From Lacticaseibacillus daqingensis (GTDB taxonomy: Bacteria; Bacillota; Bacilli; Lactobacillales; Lactobacillaceae), in NCBI RefSeq assembly GCF_003946115.1, contig NZ_RHOH01000005.1, forward strand, positions 62,001 to 126,000: a stretch of DNA of 64,000 bases. The letters are read 5' to 3'. A program made the translations under genes and the position numbers. The notes beneath the pieces were generated by a model that was not told the origin of the DNA, did no database searches, and was given only the letters and a program-made list of their open reading frames with translations. The stretch's first letter is position 1; every line of letters begins with the position of its first letter. This document shows positions 31,527 through 38,907 of this stretch, in pieces.

Positions 31527-31614
31527 CGGCTGATTATTTTACTCTAACGGCGAATGAAAAATCGCCGTCGCCGACTATTGACCGCCACCGGGGGTCGCCA
31601 GTAATAATCAGCCG
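31527..31614. other. three-way-junction-like inverted repeat upstream of ugpC
   Basis: CGGCTGATTATT (31527-31538) and AATAATCAGCCG (31603-31614) are perfect 12-nt complements. Inside lie a 7-bp hairpin (31547-31553 with 31562-31568) and a short GACC/GGTC hairpin (31580-31583 with 31593-31596). The strand in use is not known; it may be the ugpC leader or a mobile remnant. The rest of the 31399-31865 gap is AT-rich relative to surroundings and holds a TGTTATACT extended -10 at 31775-31783 for the next gene. Confidence 0.6.
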
Positions 31615-31813
31615 TTTATCAATAAAATATTCTCCGAATAAAGTTATATTTGTGTGCACCAATCTGATAACCTGTCACGCTGATTTGAAAGCCCCGGTCT
31701 GACAACGGTTGCGGGCATTAACCACGCGGCTAAATTTATCGCCTGGATTGTCGTCAAGTCACCACCAGGGGGTGTGTTATACTGAGGCCAAGCCTGAGGT
31801 GGGGCCGTGTGTG

Positions 31814-31868
31814 AAGGAGGGAAATCACGGCGGCGCGGCCCCGCGGGCAGACGCCGTGATGAAAAATG
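31814..31868 (+). promoter_or_regulatory. ribosome site separated from its start codon by a hairpin
   Basis: AAGGAGG at 31814-31820 is 45 nt from the ATG at 31866. Between them ATCACGGCG (31824-31832) and CGCCGTGAT (31852-31860) form a perfect 9-bp stem with inner CGCG/CGCG pairing. Folded, only 8 unpaired nt separate ribosome site and start. No other ribosome site precedes this ATG, and an in-frame stop at 31860 excludes an upstream start. Confidence 0.5.
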
Positions 31869-32429
31869 ATTCGACCAGCCACGCCGGCGGACGCACATGC
31901 TGTGGTCCCGCTGATCAATATTGTGTTTGAAGAGATGGAAGTGCCTGAGCTGATGGCGATGCCAGATGAAAAGCTGTTCGCCGTGTTCGAGCAGGCCTTC
32001 CTGTTGAAAGATTATCGTTATGGGTACCCGCAGACCTTTGTCCATGAAGGGGCGGCCGGGGTCGATGGCATCCTCGTCGGGTACCCGCATGCGCTGGAGG
32101 CGCACATCGACGATGCCTTTGCGCCCCTGCTGCCACAGGTGGGCTTGCGCGAAGATCAGGAACTGTTTCCGGACACCGAAACGGCGGTCGGGGAATGGTA
32201 TGTCGATACGCTGGCGGTGGCCCCAAGCGCTCAAGGGTACGGGGTCGGCACGACCCTTTTGACCGGCGTGGAACCGCTACTGCGCGCGCGCGGCGAGCGG
32301 CTGCTGTCGCTCAACGTGGACCAGGCCAACCCGCGCGCCGAGCACCTGTATCGCAAGGTGGGATACGCCAAAACCGGTGAGCTGATGATCGGCGCGCATC
32401 GCTATAACCATATGACCAAGGCGATCTAA
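31866..32429 (+). CDS. GNAT N-acetyltransferase
   Basis: A 187-residue GNAT enzyme. The acetyl-CoA site is seen as VDTLAVAPSAQGYGVGTTLL (about residues 117-136), and the C-terminal half ends in LSLNVDQANPRAEHLYRKVGY, typical of motif B. The N-terminus MIRPATPADAHAV is standard for the family. The acceptor is unknown. The start is fixed by an in-frame stop at 31860 and depends on a hairpin-bridged ribosome site. A repeat element begins about 12 nt after its stop. Confidence 0.8.
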   Translation: MIRPATPADAHAVVPLINIVFEEMEVPELMAMPDEKLFAVFEQAFLLKDYRYGYPQTFVHEGAAGVDGILVGYPHALEAHIDDAFAPLLPQVGLREDQELFPDTETAVGEWYVDTLAVAPSAQGYGVGTTLLTGVEPLLRARGERLLSLNVDQANPRAEHLYRKVGYAKTGELMIGAHRYNHMTKAI

Positions 32430-32441
32430 GCAAAACATCGG

Positions 32442-32525
32442 TGGGGCGTGTTCTAAAATCCCGGACGCCGGTCCAGCCAGTGACACTTCCAGCTCCGGCG
32501 GGTGGCGGCGTGCGTGCCAGCGTGT
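32442..32525 (+). mobile_element. MITE-like repeat, copy 2 (left part)
   Basis: About 75 nt from GGGGCGTGTTCTAAAATCC onward match copies 1 and 3 at roughly 90 percent by eye. I find no matching right end, so this copy seems truncated, perhaps by or next to the structured element that starts at 32572. The left flank is TG rather than TA. Confidence 0.5.
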
Positions 32526-32571
32526 GAGCAACGCCAGCGTGCACGATGTTCAATGAATTGCTCAGATGAGA

Positions 32572-32761
32572 CAAAGCGAAGAGGCTGAGACGAAAAGCGG
32601 TTTTAGCCCAGAGTATAGGCAAGGCCTCCTGCAAAACCCGAACTCAGGTTTTGTGGGAGGCCTTGCCTATACGGCTAGGGCGTCGCTTTTCGTCTCGTAC
32701 TGTTCTAGAATAGTCGTGGCTCATTCTTGGGCCGTTGATTATGTCTCGGCCCCTTCGCTTG
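32572..32761 (-). repeat. structured dispersed element, copy A
   Basis: Read on the minus strand from 32761 the order is: small hairpin GGGCCG/CGGCCC with a GAGACATAAT loop; conserved CAAGAATG; a 13-nt arm that pairs with 32587-32599; and a central stem of 26 consecutive pairs (32613-32638 with 32647-32672) with an 8-nt loop. An alternative outer pairing of about 18 nt joins 32574-32591 with the far end. It starts about 26 nt behind the stop of the minus-strand LURP-one-like gene. Copy B is at 56842-57025. Together with copy 2 of the small repeat it fills the 32430-32786 gap. Confidence 0.7.
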
Positions 32762-32786
32762 ATATTCGGGTGCAAGGTTGCCAGCA

Positions 32787-33302
32787 TCAGACGCCGTAGC
32801 TGACCCCCGGGGTGGGCCGCATCAGCGGCGTGCGCAGGGCGGACTGGCGCCAGCGGTCGAGGATCGCGGCGATGAGGAGCCCGGCTGGAACGTCCGCTTG
32901 GCGGCGGATGTCCACTTGGAAGGTCGTGCCGGTGGCGGCACCGACTGCCGCGATGGTGGTGACCGTTTTGACGCCGTGGTAGATGTGGTACTCGTTGGCC
33001 AGCAGGTTCCCGATGATCATCCAGTTCAGGTCGGACACGAAGACGAATTCGTGCCACAAACCGATCACTTTTTGCACGGACCCCACGCGCTGGCGGTGGA
33101 CGGACAGGTCGTAGCGGGGGAAGAAGCCGACGGTTTGCTGGCGGATGCTGCCGATGGCGTCACCGCTGATGGCGTTCAGGTTGAACCCCTCATTGGCCAA
33201 GCCGTGGCGGCCGGTCAGGATGTAGGTCGGCGTCATCTCGGCGTCCTTCACCACCGTCATGCCCCCGTCACGCAGGGCTTGCGCATCGATGTAAAACTGC
33301 AT
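32787..33302 (-). CDS. LURP-one-related/YxjI family protein
   Basis: A 171-residue protein of the LURP-one-related (tubby-like, DUF567) family. The sequence has the alternating beta-strand pattern of a tubby barrel, with TYILTGRHGLANEGFNLNAISGDAIGSI and PRYDLSVHRQRVGSVQKV as recognisable segments. Molecular role is unknown; membrane-lipid or scaffold binding is suggested for the fold. It starts 12 nt after the HAD phosphatase gene on the same strand, so they may be co-transcribed. Its 3' UTR carries structured element copy A. Confidence 0.65.
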   Translation of the reverse strand: MQFYIDAQALRDGGMTVVKDAEMTPTYILTGRHGLANEGFNLNAISGDAIGSIRQQTVGFFPRYDLSVHRQRVGSVQKVIGLWHEFVFVSDLNWMIIGNLLANEYHIYHGVKTVTTIAAVGAATGTTFQVDIRRQADVPAGLLIAAILDRWRQSALRTPLMRPTPGVSYGV

Positions 33303-33313
33303 GACCCATCATC

Positions 33314-34192
33314 TCACTTTTCGCTTGCGTTCAGGGCGATGGCCTTGGTGATCGCCTGCGCCACCCCGTCTTCGGTGTTGATGGCGGTGGTGGTCCACGC
33401 CAAGTCCTTGATGGCTGGAATGGCATTGCCCATCGCGACCCCGTACTTGGCCATGCGGATCATGGAGGCGTCGTTCAGGTTGTCGCCGATGGTCATCACC
33501 TCATCCATCGTGATGCCTTGCTGGGCGGCGTACGCCTGCACGGCAAAGCCTTTTTGCGCCTTGATGTCGTTGATCTCGATGTTCGTGCGGGCGCTCGAGG
33601 TGACCACGAGGCGCCCGGTGGCCTCAAGCAACGCCTGTGGTTCGGCCAAGGCGGCCTGGCCCTCGCTTGAAAAGGCGATGATCTTCATCACCTCGGTGGT
33701 GGGATCAGCAAGGATCGGCGCGTAGTCGTCAACATAAGTGATGTTCATCAGCTCAAGGCGTGCGGCGGCCAAGGCGACCGCGATTTTGTACGTGGTGTCG
33801 GGGTTCAGGTTGACGAGCAGGTCCGCCACGTTTTGGATGCGGGCCACTTTGTTGTCGGACACCACGCCCTTGGCGGTCACCAGCTCAAAGTAAATGTGGC
33901 GGGCCTGTAAAATCTGAACGATCTGGGGCAGGATGTCCGCCCCCAGCGGCACATCGACCTTTAGCTCACCGGCCTCGTTGTACACGCGCGCACCATTCAG
34001 GGCGATGAAGGCGGTGGTCAGGCCGTGTTCTTCGATCAGGGGCTTGGCCTCCGTGATGTTGCGCCCGGTGGCGACCATGAACTCGATCCCGGCTGCCTGG
34101 GCGGCCTTAATTGCCGCCGCGTTGCCTGCGCTGACTTGCATCTTGTCGTTGAGTAGCGTGCCATCCATGTCTGACGCGATGAGTTTGATCAT
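33314..34192 (-). CDS. Cof-type HAD-superfamily phosphatase
   Basis: A 292-residue HAD hydrolase, class IIB (Cof/YidA type). Motif I ASDMDGTLLN is at residues 5-14, motif II is in MVATGRN, and motif IV is in TIGDNLNDASMI. The C2-type cap lies between. It probably dephosphorylates sugar phosphates or flavin-related compounds. The ATG at 34192 was preferred over an in-frame 34216 start because GGAGG lies 6 nt upstream. It is divergent from ung. Confidence 0.88.
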   Translation of the reverse strand: MIKLIASDMDGTLLNDKMQVSAGNAAAIKAAQAAGIEFMVATGRNITEAKPLIEEHGLTTAFIALNGARVYNEAGELKVDVPLGADILPQIVQILQARHIYFELVTAKGVVSDNKVARIQNVADLLVNLNPDTTYKIAVALAAARLELMNITYVDDYAPILADPTTEVMKIIAFSSEGQAALAEPQALLEATGRLVVTSSARTNIEINDIKAQKGFAVQAYAAQQGITMDEVMTIGDNLNDASMIRMAKYGVAMGNAIPAIKDLAWTTTAINTEDGVAQAITKAIALNASEK

Positions 34193-34311
34193 GATTGTCC
34201 TCCATAATAGATGCAATATTACCTAAAGAATAACATGAATTCGCTTCATTCGGTAGCCAAGGCCCTGGGGCTTTTGTACACTAGAGGCAATTGGAACGGG
34301 GAGGCGAGCGG

Positions 34312-34995
34312 GTGAAGACCTTGATTCATAATGATTGGCAGACAGTGCTGGCACCGGTGTTTGCGGGGCCGGAGTATGGGCGATTGCACGCGTTTTTGAA
34401 GCAGGAGTACCAGACGCAGACGATTTACCCGGAGATGCACCACATTTTTCAGGCGTTCGAGTGGACGCCGTTTGCGGCCACGAAGGTCGTCATTCTGGGG
34501 CAGGACCCGTATCATGGGCCCAACCAGGCTGTAGGGGCCAGCTTTGCGGTCAGCCCGAGCGTACCGCTGCCGCCGTCGTTGCAAAACATTTACAAGGAAC
34601 TGCAAGACGACCTCGGCATTGCGCCGGTGCGCCACGGCTACTTGAAGGCATGGGCCGACCAAGGCGTGCTCCTGTTGAACGCGGTGCTGACCGTGCGGGC
34701 TGGGCAGGCCAATTCCCACCAGCATCAGGGATGGGAGACACTGACCGACGCTGCGATCGCCGCTTTGTCTGACCGAGGCGGGGTGGTGTTCATCCTGTGG
34801 GGCAGCGCGGCGAAGGCCAAAGCGGCGCTCATTGACCGCAACAAGAACCGCATCATCAGCTCGGTGCACCCCAGCCCCTTGTCGGCGTACCGCGGCTTTT
34901 TCGGGAGCAAGCCATTCTCGCAGACCAACGCGCTGTTGGAAGCGATGAATGAGGCCCCGATCGACTGGCGGCTGCCCGCAGATCCGACGGTTTAG
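34312..34995 (+). CDS. ung: uracil-DNA glycosylase
   Basis: A 227-residue family-1 uracil-DNA glycosylase that removes uracil from DNA to start base-excision repair. The water-activating loop [11 protein letters not shown] is at about residues 63-73, and the DNA-intercalating [13 protein letters not shown] near 185. The GTG at 34312 was chosen because GGGGAGG lies 8 nt upstream; homologues start with MK-x-L-I-x-N-D-W. It is followed by pta, as in other lactobacilli. Confidence 0.95.
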   Translation: MKTLIHNDWQTVLAPVFAGPEYGRLHAFLKQEYQTQTIYPEMHHIFQAFEWTPFAATKVVILGQDPYHGPNQAVGASFAVSPSVPLPPSLQNIYKELQDDLGIAPVRHGYLKAWADQGVLLLNAVLTVRAGQANSHQHQGWETLTDAAIAALSDRGGVVFILWGSAAKAKAALIDRNKNRIISSVHPSPLSAYRGFFGSKPFSQTNALLEAMNEAPIDWRLPADPTV

Positions 34996-35007
34996 CGCGG
35001 TCAGGAT

Positions 35008-35035
35008 TGCCGCTCATCGAGTGGACTGGTATGAT
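35008..35035 (+). promoter_or_regulatory. pta promoter TTGCCG-16-TATGAT
   Basis: -35 TTGCCG at 35008-35013 and -10 TATGAT at 35030-35035 with TGG in front (extended -10). It gives pta its own start behind ung. Confidence 0.6.
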
Positions 35036-35088
35036 AATCACCGAAGCGTGAATACGCTAACATGACCATCACATTGGAGGGACACCTT

Positions 35089-36066
35089 TTGGATTTATTT
35101 GATAGTTTGAAGCAAAAGATCAACGGTAAGGACCTGACCATCGTTTTCCCTGAAGGCAACGATCCGCGCATCATCGGCGCTGCGGTGCGGCTGGCGGCGG
35201 ACGGCTTGCTCAAGCCGATCCTGCTCGGCGACACGGCGGCCATCACCGCGGTGGCAACCGACAAGGGCTTTGACCTGAGCAAAGTCACCCTGCGCGACCC
35301 AGCCACCGACCCGATCCACGCCGAAATGGCGGCGGCCTTCGTTGACCGCCGCAAGGGCAAGGCAACGCCGGAGCAGGCCGACACGATCGTGCAGGACCCG
35401 AACTACTTCGGCACGATGCTGGTTTACATGGGCCTCGCCAACGGGATGGTCAGCGGCGCGGTGCATTCCACCGCCGACACCGTGCGGCCAGCACTGCAGA
35501 TCGTGAAGACGCGCCCGGATGCTTCTCGCATCAGTGGGGCCTTCATCATGCAACGCGGGCGCGATGAGCGTTACCTGTTCGCCGACAATGCCATCAACAT
35601 CGACCCGAATGCGCAGGAATTGGCGGAAATCGCCGTTGAGTCCGCGCGCACGGCCAAGTTGTTTGACATCGATCCGAAAGTGGCACTGCTGAGCTTCTCC
35701 ACTAAGGGGTCCGCCAAGGCGCCGCAGGTGGACAAAGTCGTTGAAGCGACCAAGATCGCCCACGAGCTGGCGCCGGACCTGGCGCTGGACGGCGAGCTGC
35801 AGTTCGACGCCGCCTTCGTGCCATCCGTGGCGAAGCTCAAGGCCCCGGACTCTGACGTGGCCGGCAATGCCAACGTCTTCATCTTCCCAGACTTGCAGGC
35901 CGGCAACATCGGCTACAAGATCGCCCAGCGCTTCGGCGGCTTCGAAGCCATTGGCCCGATCCTGCAAGGGCTGAACGCGCCTGTCGCGGACCTGTCTCGC
36001 GGTGCCAATGAGGAAGACGTCTACAAGCTGGCGATCATCACCGCCGCCCAGAACATCACAGACTAG
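35089..36066 (+). CDS. pta: phosphate acetyltransferase
   Basis: A 325-residue phosphotransacetylase converting acetyl-CoA and phosphate to acetyl phosphate, which feeds ATP formation through acetate kinase. Conserved FPEGNDPRIIGAA, GMVSGAVHSTADTVRPALQI and LLSFSTKGSA are present. The TTG at 35089 was chosen: GGAGGG lies 7-8 nt upstream, and the protein then begins MDLFDSLKQKI as homologues do; an ATG at 35062 precedes that ribosome site. tsaE starts within 10 nt of its end, so they share a transcript. Confidence 0.95.
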   Translation: MDLFDSLKQKINGKDLTIVFPEGNDPRIIGAAVRLAADGLLKPILLGDTAAITAVATDKGFDLSKVTLRDPATDPIHAEMAAAFVDRRKGKATPEQADTIVQDPNYFGTMLVYMGLANGMVSGAVHSTADTVRPALQIVKTRPDASRISGAFIMQRGRDERYLFADNAINIDPNAQELAEIAVESARTAKLFDIDPKVALLSFSTKGSAKAPQVDKVVEATKIAHELAPDLALDGELQFDAAFVPSVAKLKAPDSDVAGNANVFIFPDLQAGNIGYKIAQRFGGFEAIGPILQGLNAPVADLSRGANEEDVYKLAIITAAQNITD

Positions 36067-36074
36067 GAGTGCAC

Positions 36075-36524
36075 ATGGATTTTCGGAATGAATCAGCCCT
36101 GCAAGCGTTCGCTGAACAGCTCGCCCCCGCGCTACACGCCGGGGATGTGTTGCTGTTAGACGGTGACTTGGGGGCGGGCAAAACCAGTTTTACCAAGGGC
36201 CTCGCCAAGGGGCTGGGCATTACGGACTACATCAAGAGCCCGACCTTCACGATCATTCGCGAGTACCAGGCCGGTCGCCTACCGCTGTATCACGTGGATC
36301 TCTACCGCCTGGAAGACGGCGGGGCCGGTGACTTGGGCCTTGAGGAGTACTTCGAGGGCGATGGGGTCAGTGTGGTCGAGTGGCCGGATTTCTTGGGTGA
36401 GGCGATGCCAGAGGATTACCTGCTGATTCACTTCCTCAAAGATCCAGATGACGATAACCGGCGGACCCTGACCTTTGAGCCAGTGGGGCCGCGGGCGGCC
36501 GAACGGTTCGCCACGATCGGGTAA
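36075..36524 (+). CDS. tsaE: tRNA t6A biosynthesis ATPase TsaE
   Basis: A 149-residue TsaE (YdiB), the ATPase of the complex that makes N6-threonylcarbamoyl-adenosine in ANN-decoding tRNAs. Walker A DGDLGAGKTSFTKG (about residues 29-42), SPTFTIIREY and YHVDLYRL are diagnostic. The ATG at 36075 sits 5 nt after AGGAG; a GTG at 36069 overlaps that site. It is co-transcribed with pta and ends at a good terminator. Confidence 0.93.
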   Translation: MDFRNESALQAFAEQLAPALHAGDVLLLDGDLGAGKTSFTKGLAKGLGITDYIKSPTFTIIREYQAGRLPLYHVDLYRLEDGGAGDLGLEEYFEGDGVSVVEWPDFLGEAMPEDYLLIHFLKDPDDDNRRTLTFEPVGPRAAERFATIG

Positions 36525-36528
36525 CCTG

Positions 36529-36563
36529 AAAAGACGTGTGTCTGTGAGGACGCGCGTCTTTTT
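36529..36563 (+). terminator. terminator of pta-tsaE
   Basis: A 14-bp stem with two G-T pairs (36529-36542 with 36549-36562), beginning with A and ending in T residues. Confidence 0.85.
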
Positions 36564-36581
36564 GAGTCAAGGGGGCAACGA

Positions 36582-37049
36582 ATGATTACGATTCAGCAGG
36601 AAAGTGAGCCGAGAAAACGGCGGGAAGCCGTCGCCATGGTGCTGGCGGAGCTGCCCGAGTGGTTTGGTCTCCCAGAATCGACCCAGGAGTATATCGATGA
36701 AGCGGCGCACTTGCCGCTTTGGGTGGCGCAGTCCGGCGCAACGGTGGTGGGATTCATTGATTTGAATGAAACGAGTCCAATGACTGGCGAAATCAGTTGT
36801 ATGGGGATTCGCAAAGCTTATCAGCGTCAAGGCATCGGCCGTCAGCTCGTGACCACATTAAAGACCGTTGCCCGCGAAAAGTATCAGTTCTTGCAGGTCA
36901 AGACGGTGGCGCCGGGCCATTACCCCCAGTATGATGAGACCATCGCATTTTATACGGCAATGGGGTTTGCGCCGCTTGAGGTTTTCCCGACGCTTTGGGA
37001 TGCGTGGAACCCATGTCTGATTATGATTCAGTCGCTTAAATCGCGATAA
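36582..37049 (+). CDS. GNAT N-acetyltransferase
   Basis: A 155-residue GNAT enzyme. The acetyl-CoA loop is CMGIRKAYQRQGIGRQLV (about residues 71-88), followed by VKTVAPGHYPQYDETIAFYTAMGF, a typical motif B. The ATG has AAGGGGG upstream. It is monocistronic, between the pta-tsaE terminator and its own terminator at 37060-37091. A GNAT gene at this position after tsaE is common in lactobacilli. Acceptor unknown. Confidence 0.85.
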   Translation: MITIQQESEPRKRREAVAMVLAELPEWFGLPESTQEYIDEAAHLPLWVAQSGATVVGFIDLNETSPMTGEISCMGIRKAYQRQGIGRQLVTTLKTVAREKYQFLQVKTVAPGHYPQYDETIAFYTAMGFAPLEVFPTLWDAWNPCLIMIQSLKSR

Positions 37050-37059
37050 CCGAAGTGAA

Positions 37060-37091
37060 GCCGTCACGCCAGTTGGGCGTGGCGGTTTTTT
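37060..37091 (+). terminator. terminator of the GNAT gene
   Basis: GCCGTCACGCC pairs with GGCGTGGCGGT around a 5-nt loop, followed by six T residues. Confidence 0.85.
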
Positions 37092-37101
37092 GATACATTG
37101 C

Positions 37102-37145
37102 TTTACAAAGTAGTGGGGACGTTCTATACTTTGTCTTGCAAAGTA
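37102..37145 (+). promoter_or_regulatory. PadR-controlled promoter with inverted-repeat operator
   Basis: -35 TTTACA (37102-37107), 17 nt, -10 TATACT (37125-37130). The perfect repeat TACTTTG-N5-CAAAGTA (37127-37145) overlaps the -10, and a second CAAAGTA half-site (37106-37112) overlaps the -35. The arrangement suits repression by the PadR protein encoded next. Confidence 0.7.
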
Positions 37146-37162
37146 GAAGGCAGGAGGGCGAC

Positions 37163-37495
37163 ATGACCAAAATTTCTTCGCAGTTGCTCAAGGGTACGCT
37201 TGAAAATGCGATTCTGATGATCATCGCGCAAGGGGAGACTTACGGCTACGCGCTGATGCAGCAGCTGGCCACGGCGGGGTTTGGACCGATCCCCGAGGGG
37301 ACCGTGTACCCGCTGTTGCTGAAGTTGCAGCGCAACGGCCTGATCACGGCCCAGCGCCACGCGTCAACGACGGGGCCGGACCGCAAGTATTACCAGGTGA
37401 CCGCCACTGGGCGAGCGCAGGTCACCGCCTTTTTACCGGAGTGGGAACAGTTGGTGGCGGCCATGGCTGCCTTAATTCAAACGCAGCAGGGGTAA
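37163..37495 (+). CDS. PadR-family transcriptional regulator
   Basis: A 110-residue PadR regulator. The winged helix is typical: LKGTLENAILMIIAQGETYGYALMQQL then EGTVYPLLLKLQRNGLI and GPDRKYYQVTATGRAQV. The ATG at 37163 follows GGAGG. It precedes a DUF1129-like membrane protein gene by 4 nt, a common pair in Firmicutes in which the PadR protein represses both. A matching operator lies in the promoter. Confidence 0.88.
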   Translation: MTKISSQLLKGTLENAILMIIAQGETYGYALMQQLATAGFGPIPEGTVYPLLLKLQRNGLITAQRHASTTGPDRKYYQVTATGRAQVTAFLPEWEQLVAAMAALIQTQQG

Positions 37496-37499
37496 CGGA

Positions 37500-38309
37500 A
37501 TGAAAAAAGAGTTGGATCTGGTTAAAGCAAATGATGCGCGGGTCACGGCGCTGCATGGCCTTGACCGCATGTACGCGGAAACACTCATCACATATATTCG
37601 GTCGCACTGGCACAAGGACAGCGAAGCGATCGAGGACGCCATCAAGGACATCCTGATCGACTTGGTGACGGCGCAGGCGGAAGGGATCGCGGCGAAAGCG
37701 TATTTTGGCACCGATCCGCAAACAGCGGCGGATGAAATTGTGCGGGAGCTGCCACCGGCCACTCCCGCGCAGTGGCTGATGCGCCTGTGGCCCGGGCTCA
37801 ACGGCATGGGGCTGCTGGCCATGGGCGGGATCGTGTTGACGATCGGGTTGGGTGAGGGCTTCAACCTGATGGAAGCGCTGAGCTGGATCGGCCTGTTTCT
37901 CTTGTTCATGCTGGTCGCCCCGCTGTTTCGCGGCCTGGACTTCAATCACTTGCAGCGCAAAACGCTGTGGCGCCTCTTGCTTAGCCTGGTGGTGGTGATC
38001 GCGGCCTACGTCGGCCTGTTCTGGCTGCCCGAAGTGTCGATCACCACCCCCGTGGCGTGCTGGCTCGTCGGTGGGGTGACCGGCGTGTTGCTACTCGCCA
38101 ATGCGGCGCTGGCCGTCGCGTTTCGTCGCCTGGCGCTGCCGTGGGTGCTGGCCTGGCTGATCGGCGGCGGCTTGGCGCTGATTGCGCTTGGCCTGGGGCT
38201 GACGCTGTGGGCGAGTTTTGGGGTCGCCCTTGTGGTATTTGGATGTGGGTTCGGGGTGGAACTCTACCAAGTGAGTCACCTGCATGTGGTGGGGCAGATG
38301 GTGCGGTAG
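37500..38309 (+). CDS. DUF1129-like multi-pass membrane protein
   Basis: A 269-residue protein. The N-terminal 90 residues are a soluble helical domain (YAETLITYIRSHWHKDSEAIEDAIKDILIDL... DPQTAADEIV) of the HAAS/DUF1129 kind, followed by about six hydrophobic helices. It follows the PadR gene by 4 nt and should share its control. Role unknown; such pairs often respond to envelope stress or phenolic compounds. Confidence 0.7.
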   Translation: MKKELDLVKANDARVTALHGLDRMYAETLITYIRSHWHKDSEAIEDAIKDILIDLVTAQAEGIAAKAYFGTDPQTAADEIVRELPPATPAQWLMRLWPGLNGMGLLAMGGIVLTIGLGEGFNLMEALSWIGLFLLFMLVAPLFRGLDFNHLQRKTLWRLLLSLVVVIAAYVGLFWLPEVSITTPVACWLVGGVTGVLLLANAALAVAFRRLALPWVLAWLIGGGLALIALGLGLTLWASFGVALVVFGCGFGVELYQVSHLHVVGQMVR

Positions 38310-38337
38310 CGGATCATCGCATCACTTCAATCAAACG

Positions 38338-38369
38338 AGCGCCGGCGTTCCCAAGTGGGTGTCGGCGCT
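38338..38369. terminator. hairpin between convergent genes
   Basis: AGCGCCG (38338-38344) pairs with CGGCGCT (38363-38369), with an inner CCCA/TGGG. T-runs are poor on both sides, so efficiency is doubtful. Confidence 0.5.
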
Positions 38370-38380
38370 TGCGAATGTGG

Positions 38381-38713
38381 TTAGCGCTGAATGGCTGCCA
38401 CGGGTTTACCTTTTGCCAGCTCATCCACCACTTTGTCCATGTAACGAATTTTGCGCATTAGGGGGTCCGCGATGGTCTCAACACGAACCCCGCAGATGAC
38501 CCCGGTGATCAGCGCCGCGTTGGGGGCGATCGCAGCTTGCGCGAGAAACTCACGCAGGGGCAGGTCACTGGTGTGAAGGGTCTCGGCCGCGTAACCGGTC
38601 AGCCATGTCAGCACCGCATCAAGTTCAGCCTGGGTGCGCGCTTTGCGGGTGACTTTTTGCAGGTATAAGGGATAGAGCTTGCTGAAGGAAAGCTGGAAAA
38701 CGCGTTCGGACAT
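38381..38713 (-). CDS. DUF2200 family protein
   Basis: A 110-residue protein of the DUF2200 family: RVFQLSFSKLYPLYLQKVTRKARTQAELDAVLTWLTGY is the hallmark N-terminal half, and a later MRKIRYMDKVVDELAKGKP matches the family C-terminus. No catalytic motif is known. AAAGGAG precedes the ATG. It is monocistronic and its function is unknown. Confidence 0.7.
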   Translation of the reverse strand: MSERVFQLSFSKLYPLYLQKVTRKARTQAELDAVLTWLTGYAAETLHTSDLPLREFLAQAAIAPNAALITGVICGVRVETIADPLMRKIRYMDKVVDELAKGKPVAAIQR

Positions 38714-38907
38714 ACGGGACTCCTTTCGGCTAAGCGGCCCCTCATGCGCCGTGACGCGCGATGGGTGGGCCGGGCGTGTTGCGACAGCAAGGGGGTATCA
38801 CCCTGATCATAACGAGTTGATCGCGTTGTGGCAATTAGTGGCCAATAAGGGGGCTGTGCCTGCGCGCGATGGGTAAGCGGACGATCGTTTTTCGGAGGAC
38901 GCCAAGA

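Noticed and set aside
32566-32799. An open frame across structured element copy A that resembles one on the minus strand at 56785-56982
   Set aside because: The protein-level similarity comes from the shared repeat. The frames lack ribosome sites and run through long hairpins.
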